Source: CAYMTN01 sp964393335 (GTDB taxonomy: Bacteria > Chloroflexota > Anaerolineae > Aggregatilineales > Aggregatilineaceae). Taken from it: a stretch of DNA of 10,305 nt. The notes under the pieces are model-generated. The model did not search any database, had not been told where the DNA came from, and worked only from the letters and a program-made list of their open reading frames with translations. How positions within the stretch are numbered: position 1 is the first letter of the stretch; each line of letters begins with the position of its first letter. Made by a program: the position numbers and the translations under genes. Of the stretch, positions 6,730 to 10,305 are shown in pieces. The DNA lies in assembly GCA_964393335.1 (NCBI GenBank), contig CAYMTN010000194.1, forward strand, positions 1 through 10,305. The letters run 5' to 3'.

Positions 6730-7800
6730 TTACCGCGTAGGACGCCAGTCTGCATATTTCGGATGGTCCGTGCCGAGCGGCAACTGCACCGCCTGGCGCG
6801 TATCGGCGGCGTGATAAATCGCCGTGATCAGTTCCATCGCGGCCCGTGCATCGTCCAGCGTGACCGGCAGACCGGTTCCCTGGGTGATGGCCCGGTGAAA
6901 GCGCAGAAACTGTCCCGGTAACCCTTCGGGCAGCGGCTCGAAGCGGGCCAATGCCCCGGCTATGCGCTCGTCGATTGCGGGGCTGTCCCCGATGAACTGC
7001 CAGGGATCGGCGCTGTTGGAATAGGCGGAAAGATTACTTTCGGCAGTCAGATCGCTAAAGCAAAAACGATGGCGTGAAATTTCCCTGGCGGAACCGGTGG
7101 TCACGGCCAGCGAACACAACGAGCCGTCGGCCATTTCCAGCGACGCGGCGACAGTATCCTCGGTTTCGATGGGGTTGACCAGCGTGGCAACGTGCGCCGC
7201 CACACTGCGGGGCGCGCCGAGAATAAAATAGACCATGTCGTGCGCGTGGATGGCCAGCCGGGCCAGCGCTCCCCCCAGGTCACCCTGCCACGTCCCGCGC
7301 CAGCCGACCGCATAATAATCTGGACGCCGCCGCCACGCGGTTTCCACCGTCGTGAGCACGGCCCGCCCGGTAATGCCCTGTTCCTGCAAAAACTTGAGCT
7401 TTTGCACGCCATGCCCGAACCGGTACTGAAAGACCGGCATCACCTTGCCCGGTGCGCGGGCAGCTACGGCGATCAGCTCGTCGATCTGCTTCAGCGACCC
7501 GGCGATGGGTTTTTCGACGATGACGTGTTTGCCCGCTTCGAGCGCTTCTATCGCCTGGGCCGTGTGCAGGTGCGAAGGCGTGCAGATGTCAATGACGTCC
7601 AGGTCATCCAGGGCGCACAGGCTAGAAAAATCGGTGAACATCCGCGCGACATCAAACTCCCCGGCGGCGGCGCGTGCGTTGTCTTCATCGATATCGCACA
7701 CGGCAGCGACGTCAAACTGCCCCGGCAACTGGCGGTATGCCCCGACGTGAGCGCGTCCCCAGCGTACGCCCACGACGCCCACTCGTAACGTTTTGCTCAT
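6730..7800 (-). CDS. Gfo/Idh/MocA family sugar oxidoreductase
   Basis: The 356-residue product has an N-terminal Rossmann fold, with GVVGVRWGRAHVGAY at 8-22 for dinucleotide binding and D36 in VAAVCDIDE. It also has DVIDICTPSHLH (68-79) and the family motif E96-K97-P98 in VIVEKPIAG. The C-terminal dimerisation and substrate domain includes GGALARLAIHAHDMV (176-190), the counterpart of the usual G-G-x-x-x-D-x-x-H-x-x-D; H185, H187 and D188 are likely substrate-site residues. Enzymes of this family oxidise or reduce sugars, inositols and sugar acids with NAD(P). It is the first gene of the operon, 7 nt before the GH88 gene. ATG 7800 is chosen because the Rossmann strand begins six residues later; the frame is open upstream to 7962, but that stretch has no family sequence and holds the promoter. 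The ribosome site is weak (GAAAG). The substrate cannot be told from sequence. Confidence 0.92.
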   Translation of the reverse strand: MSKTLRVGVVGVRWGRAHVGAYRQLPGQFDVAAVCDIDEDNARAAAGEFDVARMFTDFSSLCALDDLDVIDICTPSHLHTAQAIEALEAGKHVIVEKPIAGSLKQIDELIAVAARAPGKVMPVFQYRFGHGVQKLKFLQEQGITGRAVLTTVETAWRRRPDYYAVGWRGTWQGDLGGALARLAIHAHDMVYFILGAPRSVAAHVATLVNPIETEDTVAASLEMADGSLCSLAVTTGSAREISRHRFCFSDLTAESNLSAYSNSADPWQFIGDSPAIDERIAGALARFEPLPEGLPGQFLRFHRAITQGTGLPVTLDDARAAMELITAIYHAADTRQAVQLPLGTDHPKYADWRPTR

Positions 7801-7838
7801 TGTTGTGTCTTTCTGTGCTGTGCATGTCTCAAAAAGAT

Positions 7839-7847
7839 AGTATAACA
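7839..7847 (-). promoter_or_regulatory. Extended -10 promoter for the four-gene operon
   Basis: On the minus strand, TGTTATACT fits the extended -10 form TGnTATAAT with one mismatch. No convincing -35 box is found 16-18 bp upstream (the best is CCGGTT), which is tolerable for extended -10 promoters. Initiation near 7832 would give a leader of about 32 nt before ATG 7800. Confidence 0.55.
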
Positions 7848-7951
7848 CGCGGGGAGCAAAAAACCGGGTCGAAGCGCCGAAATTTCGTCCATTCGTGAGG
7901 CGATTGGGCATCAGGGGCGCTGCTGCCGAACCGTCAGGTCGTCTGCGTCCA

Positions 7952-7971
7952 GGGCGGGGCAAGCGCCGCCC
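7952..7971. repeat. GC-rich intergenic inverted repeat
   Basis: GGGCGG (7952-7957) and CCGCCC (7966-7971) form a 6-bp stem with an 8-nt loop. An alternative pairing is GGGGC 7956-7960 with GCCCC 7968-7972. It is followed by CTCCGAAAAAA on the plus strand, so it is not a terminator for plus-strand transcription. It resembles the small GC-rich palindromic elements scattered between genes in some Chloroflexota genomes; that link is from memory and unverified. Confidence 0.35.
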
Positions 7972-7999
7972 CTCCGAAAAAACGAGCCGTCTCTGATTG

Positions 8000-8037
8000 G
8001 GTTCTCCAAGAGGGAACCAGGGCAGCTTGCCAGGGCA
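8000..8037. promoter_or_regulatory. Possible operator or leader structure before the dehydratase gene
   Basis: GGTTCTC (8000-8006) can pair with GGGAACC (8012-8018), with one G-T pair and a 5-nt loop. Directly overlapping it, CCAGGGCA occurs twice (8017-8024 and 8030-8037), 13 bp apart start to start. Such symmetry 70-110 bp before the start codon could be a regulator site or a leader structure. No known regulator consensus is matched. Confidence 0.25.
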
Positions 8038-8107
8038 TGGGTTTGGGGATAGGATGGGCTGGTTACCACCCGGTCCCAGACATCAAAAGATGGACGAGTA
8101 CACCACT

Positions 8108-10105
8108 ATGACACGTTCCATAGCACTCGACGAGCTTTTCGGCGGCGTGCAGCCGCTTGAAACCAGCCGCCTGCAAGGGCAGGCCCCTGAGGGCCGTTTG
8201 CCACTCGATGCCGATATGCTGCGCAGTGCGCCCAGCGGTGACCTGTTCGGGATGACGCAGGCGGTGGCGATGGGCTGGAATCCGGAAGAAGTCAACCGGG
8301 AGCATTTCGTGATCGCCAGCACGCACGGCGGCCTGCGTGATCCAGATGGTACGCCCGTCGCGCTGGGCTATCACACGGGGCACTGGGAAGTTCACCTCCA
8401 GGTCGATCGCGCGGCGCGGACGTTCCGCGAGTACGGGAGCATTCCCTTCGCGGTGTACTGCTCCGATCCGTGTGATGGCCGCACCCAGGGTACGACCGGC
8501 ATGTTCGACAGCCTGCCGTACCGTAATGATGCCGCCGTCACGCTGCGCCGCCTGATCCGGTCGCTGCCGACGCGCAGCGGCGTGATGGGGATCGGCACCT
8601 GTGACAAGGGACTGCCCGCCATCTTGATGGCGCTGGCCGGGATGCATGACCTGCCGGGTATCGTGGTGCCCGGCGGCGTGACGCTGCCGTCCCCTGGCGC
8701 GGAGGACGCCGGAACCGTGCAGACGATCGGCGTCCGGTTCGCGCATGACCTGATCTCGCTAGAGTACGCCGCCGAAATGGGGTGCAAGGCGTGCGGATCG
8801 GCGGGCGGTGGGTGCCAGTTTTTGGGCACGGCGGCGACAACCCAGGTGATTGCCGAAGCGCTGGGGGTCGCGCTGCCGCACAGCGCATTGGCCCCGTCGG
8901 GCGAAGCCGTGTGGTACGACGTCGCCCGGCGGTCGGCCCTGGCGTTGATGCGCCTGCACCAGCACGGCATCACCCTGCAGAACATCCTGACCCGCGAAGC
9001 ATTCGAAAACGCGATGGTGATTCACGCGGCGTTTGGCGGCTCCACCAATTTGCTGCTGCACCTCCCGGCCATCGCGCACGCCGCCGGGATCGAACCGCCG
9101 ACCGTGGCGGACTGGATTCGCGTGAATCGCAGCATCACGCGCCTGGTTGACGTGCTGCCGAACGGGCCGCGTTACCATCCGACCGTGCAGGTCTATTTTG
9201 CCGGGGGCGTGCCGGAAGTTTTGCTGCACCTGCGCGGCGCGGGACTGCTGCACCTGGACGTCATGACGGTGACCAGCCAGACGTTGGGGGAGAATCTGGC
9301 GTGGTGGGAGACAAGCGAAAATCGCGCGGTGGCAAAACACCGCCTGACGGCATCGACCGGCGTGCAGCCGGAGCACGTGATCATGTCTCCGCAGCAGGCC
9401 CGGCAGGCCGGGTTATCGGGCACTTTCGTGTTTCCGACCGGCAACCTCGCCCCGCAAGGCTCCGTGATCAAGGCGACCGCCATCGATCCATCCCTGATCG
9501 ACGCGGATAACCGCTATTTCCTGCGGGGACGCGCGCGCGTCTTTACGTCCGAACATGACGCGATCCAGGCGGTCAAAGGCCAGGCGAACTCCCCGGTCGG
9601 TCCCGGTGACGTGATCGTGCTGATCGGCAGCGGGCCGTTAGGCACCGGCATGGAGGAGACGTACCAGATCACGGCGGCGCTCAAACATCTTCCCTGGGGG
9701 AAACACGTCCCGATCCTGACCGACGGGCGGTTTTCCGGCGTCTCGACCGGGGCGTGTATCGGGCATATCGGGCCGGAAGCGCTGGCCGGTGGCCCGATCG
9801 GCAAACTCCGCGATGGGGACACGCTGGAGATCGCCATCGACCGCCGCACGCTGGAAGGCAGCGTGAACCTGGTTGCAGCGGATGGACGCGACCGGTCACC
9901 GCTGGAAGCCGCTCATCTGCTGGATCAACGCGCCGTGCATCCCGGCCTCAAGCCGCACCCGAAGCTGCCGGACGATACGCGCCTGTGGGCCGCCCTGCAA
10001 CTCGCCAGCGGCGGCACCTGGAAAGGCTGCCTCTACGACGTGGACCGGATTGTGGCGGTCATCGACGCCGGGCTGGCGGCGCTGGCAGGATCGGCGGATG
10101 AATGA
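8108..10105 (+). CDS. yjhG: YjhG/YagF-type sugar-acid (D-xylonate) dehydratase, IlvD/Edd superfamily
   Basis: The 665-residue product closely follows E. coli YagF/YjhG (about 655 residues) along its whole length. Those enzymes dehydrate D-xylonate to 2-keto-3-deoxy-D-xylonate using an iron-sulfur cluster and Mg2+. Shared stretches include SGDLFGMTQ (43-51), ALGYHTGHWE (85-94), SDPCDGRTQG with C122, GTCDKGLPA with C165-D166-K167, GGGCQFLGTA with C236, AAFGGSTNLLLH (307-318), FPTGNLAPQGSVIKATAID (442-460), GTGMEETYQ (512-520), and TDGRFSGVSTGA with S543 at the expected catalytic serine. The last part, LPDDTRLWAAL and SGGTWKGC.YD, is also typical. ATG 8108 is chosen because it gives an N-terminus matching YagF within three residues. 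ATG 8090, ATG 8054 and TTG 7997 lie in frame upstream but add sequence unlike the family. The ribosome site is weak. It is divergent from the sugar operon and probably uses its products. The family is certain; the substrate could be another aldonate. Confidence 0.93.
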   Translation: MTRSIALDELFGGVQPLETSRLQGQAPEGRLPLDADMLRSAPSGDLFGMTQAVAMGWNPEEVNREHFVIASTHGGLRDPDGTPVALGYHTGHWEVHLQVDRAARTFREYGSIPFAVYCSDPCDGRTQGTTGMFDSLPYRNDAAVTLRRLIRSLPTRSGVMGIGTCDKGLPAILMALAGMHDLPGIVVPGGVTLPSPGAEDAGTVQTIGVRFAHDLISLEYAAEMGCKACGSAGGGCQFLGTAATTQVIAEALGVALPHSALAPSGEAVWYDVARRSALALMRLHQHGITLQNILTREAFENAMVIHAAFGGSTNLLLHLPAIAHAAGIEPPTVADWIRVNRSITRLVDVLPNGPRYHPTVQVYFAGGVPEVLLHLRGAGLLHLDVMTVTSQTLGENLAWWETSENRAVAKHRLTASTGVQPEHVIMSPQQARQAGLSGTFVFPTGNLAPQGSVIKATAIDPSLIDADNRYFLRGRARVFTSEHDAIQAVKGQANSPVGPGDVIVLIGSGPLGTGMEETYQITAALKHLPWGKHVPILTDGRFSGVSTGACIGHIGPEALAGGPIGKLRDGDTLEIAIDRRTLEGSVNLVAADGRDRSPLEAAHLLDQRAVHPGLKPHPKLPDDTRLWAALQLASGGTWKGCLYDVDRIVAVIDAGLAALAGSADE

Positions 10106-10111
10106 ACGTTT

Positions 10112-10305
10112 TTAGCCGCCCGCGACGATTTGCAGCACCGCTTTGATGTACCCCAACGCGTAGGCCATGCCCGCGTGCCAGGGCGCATCGGTGTGATGCG
10201 CCGCGTCAACCGCCCGCGACGATTTGCAGCACCGCCTTGATGTACCCCAACGTAGGCCATGCCCGCGTGCCAGGGCGCATCGGTGTGATGCGCCGCGTCA
10301 ACCGC
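10112..10305 (-). pseudogene. 3' end of an unidentified gene with duplicated, frameshifted terminus (5' part outside window)
   Basis: On the minus strand the copy nearest the dehydratase reads VDAAHHTDAPWHAGMAYAL, then GYIKAVLQIVAGG, and stops at TAA 10112-10114. The upstream copy starts the same way (VDAAHHTDAPWHAGMAY), but a 2-bp loss around 10252 shifts its frame. Had it been intact, it would have ended in TGA at the copy junction after the same AGG. The natural gene therefore probably ended with one such unit, and the rest is a tandem duplicate. The stop is 6 bp from the convergent dehydratase stop, with no terminator between. The A-Y-A-L-G-Y-I-K ending loosely recalls mannonate dehydratase (UxuA) C-termini, which would suit the context, but 30 residues are too few to name it. 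Confidence 0.5.
10116..10301. repeat. Tandem direct repeat of about 94 bp, two copies
   Basis: Copy 1 is 10116-10209 (94 bp) and copy 2 is 10210-10301 (92 bp). They differ by one substitution (GCTTTG versus GCCTTG) and a 2-bp deletion (CAACGCGTAGG versus CAACGTAGG). The window ends with CCGC, which would also begin a third copy. The junctions share a short CCGC identity, consistent with slippage or a microhomology-mediated duplication, or with an assembly fault at a contig end. Confidence 0.92.

Larger units (their letters stand above)
7801..8107. other. Divergent intergenic region between the oxidoreductase operon and the dehydratase gene
   Basis: The 307 bp separate two divergent transcription units. 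They hold the minus-strand extended -10 promoter at 7839-7847, a GC-rich inverted repeat at 7952-7971, and a hairpin plus direct repeats at 8000-8037. No confident plus-strand promoter was found for the dehydratase. No small gene or RNA is recognised. Control of both units would be expected to act here. Confidence 0.6.

Noticed and set aside
7801..7962. 54-residue extension of the Gfo/Idh/MocA protein
   Set aside because: The Rossmann motif starts right after ATG 7800, the added part has no family likeness, and the operon promoter lies within it.
7952..7980. GC-rich stem followed by an A-run as a rho-independent terminator
   Set aside because: The run is A on the plus strand after the stem. 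On the minus strand the T-run precedes the stem. No upstream gene on either strand ends here.
7997..8107. Upstream starts (TTG 7997, ATG 8054, ATG 8090) for the dehydratase
   Set aside because: They add up to 37 residues absent from YagF/YjhG, and the stretch contains the possible regulatory repeats. ATG 8108 aligns with the E. coli start.
8063..8746. Minus-strand open frame of 227 codons
   Set aside because: It is antisense to the dehydratase and has no recognisable domain.
10033..10260. Minus-strand open frame of 75 codons spanning the tandem repeat and the dehydratase end
   Set aside because: It is the out-of-frame continuation caused by the 2-bp deletion in the upstream repeat copy, not a separate gene.

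Overview
The window is GC-rich, about 60% or slightly more by eye, with tightly packed bacterial genes. The gene families suggest a Chloroflexota bacterium, perhaps of the Anaerolineae: a CSLREA/choice-of-anchor-Q beta-helix surface protein with plant-type leucine-rich repeats, plus an oxidative and hydrolytic sugar operon. This placement is an inference from gene content and style. No rRNA or other marker gene is present.

Layout. (1) Positions 1-3140, minus strand: one unbroken reading frame of 1046 codons that runs off the left edge. It encodes a secreted modular protein: signal peptide, CSLREA segment, parallel beta-helix repeats, choice-of-anchor-Q-like segment, LRR array, then three carboxypeptidase-regulatory-like (CarboxypepD_reg) repeats. 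A good sigma70-type promoter lies upstream in an AT-rich gap. (2) Positions 3381-7800, minus strand: a compact four-gene operon. In transcription order it holds a Gfo/Idh/MocA oxidoreductase, a GH88-type unsaturated glucuronyl hydrolase, an SDR oxidoreductase and an Old-Yellow-Enzyme-type flavin oxidoreductase. It starts at an extended -10 promoter near 7843 and ends at a hairpin near 3344. (3) Positions 8108-10105, plus strand: a divergently transcribed YjhG/YagF-type sugar-acid dehydratase. (4) Positions 10112-10305, minus strand: the damaged 3' end of another gene, carrying a 94-bp tandem duplication, facing the dehydratase and running off the right edge.

How they may work together. GH88 enzymes release 4,5-unsaturated uronic acids from oligosaccharides. 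YjhG/YagF enzymes dehydrate aldonic acids to 2-keto-3-deoxy acids. The three oxidoreductases in the operon could interconvert the intermediates. The locus therefore looks like a cytoplasmic module for uronic-acid or sugar-acid breakdown. No transporter, kinase, aldolase or regulator is visible in the window, and the exact substrate cannot be read from the sequence. The large surface protein is transcribed separately and need not be related.

No tRNA, rRNA, CRISPR array, transposase or phage gene was recognised.
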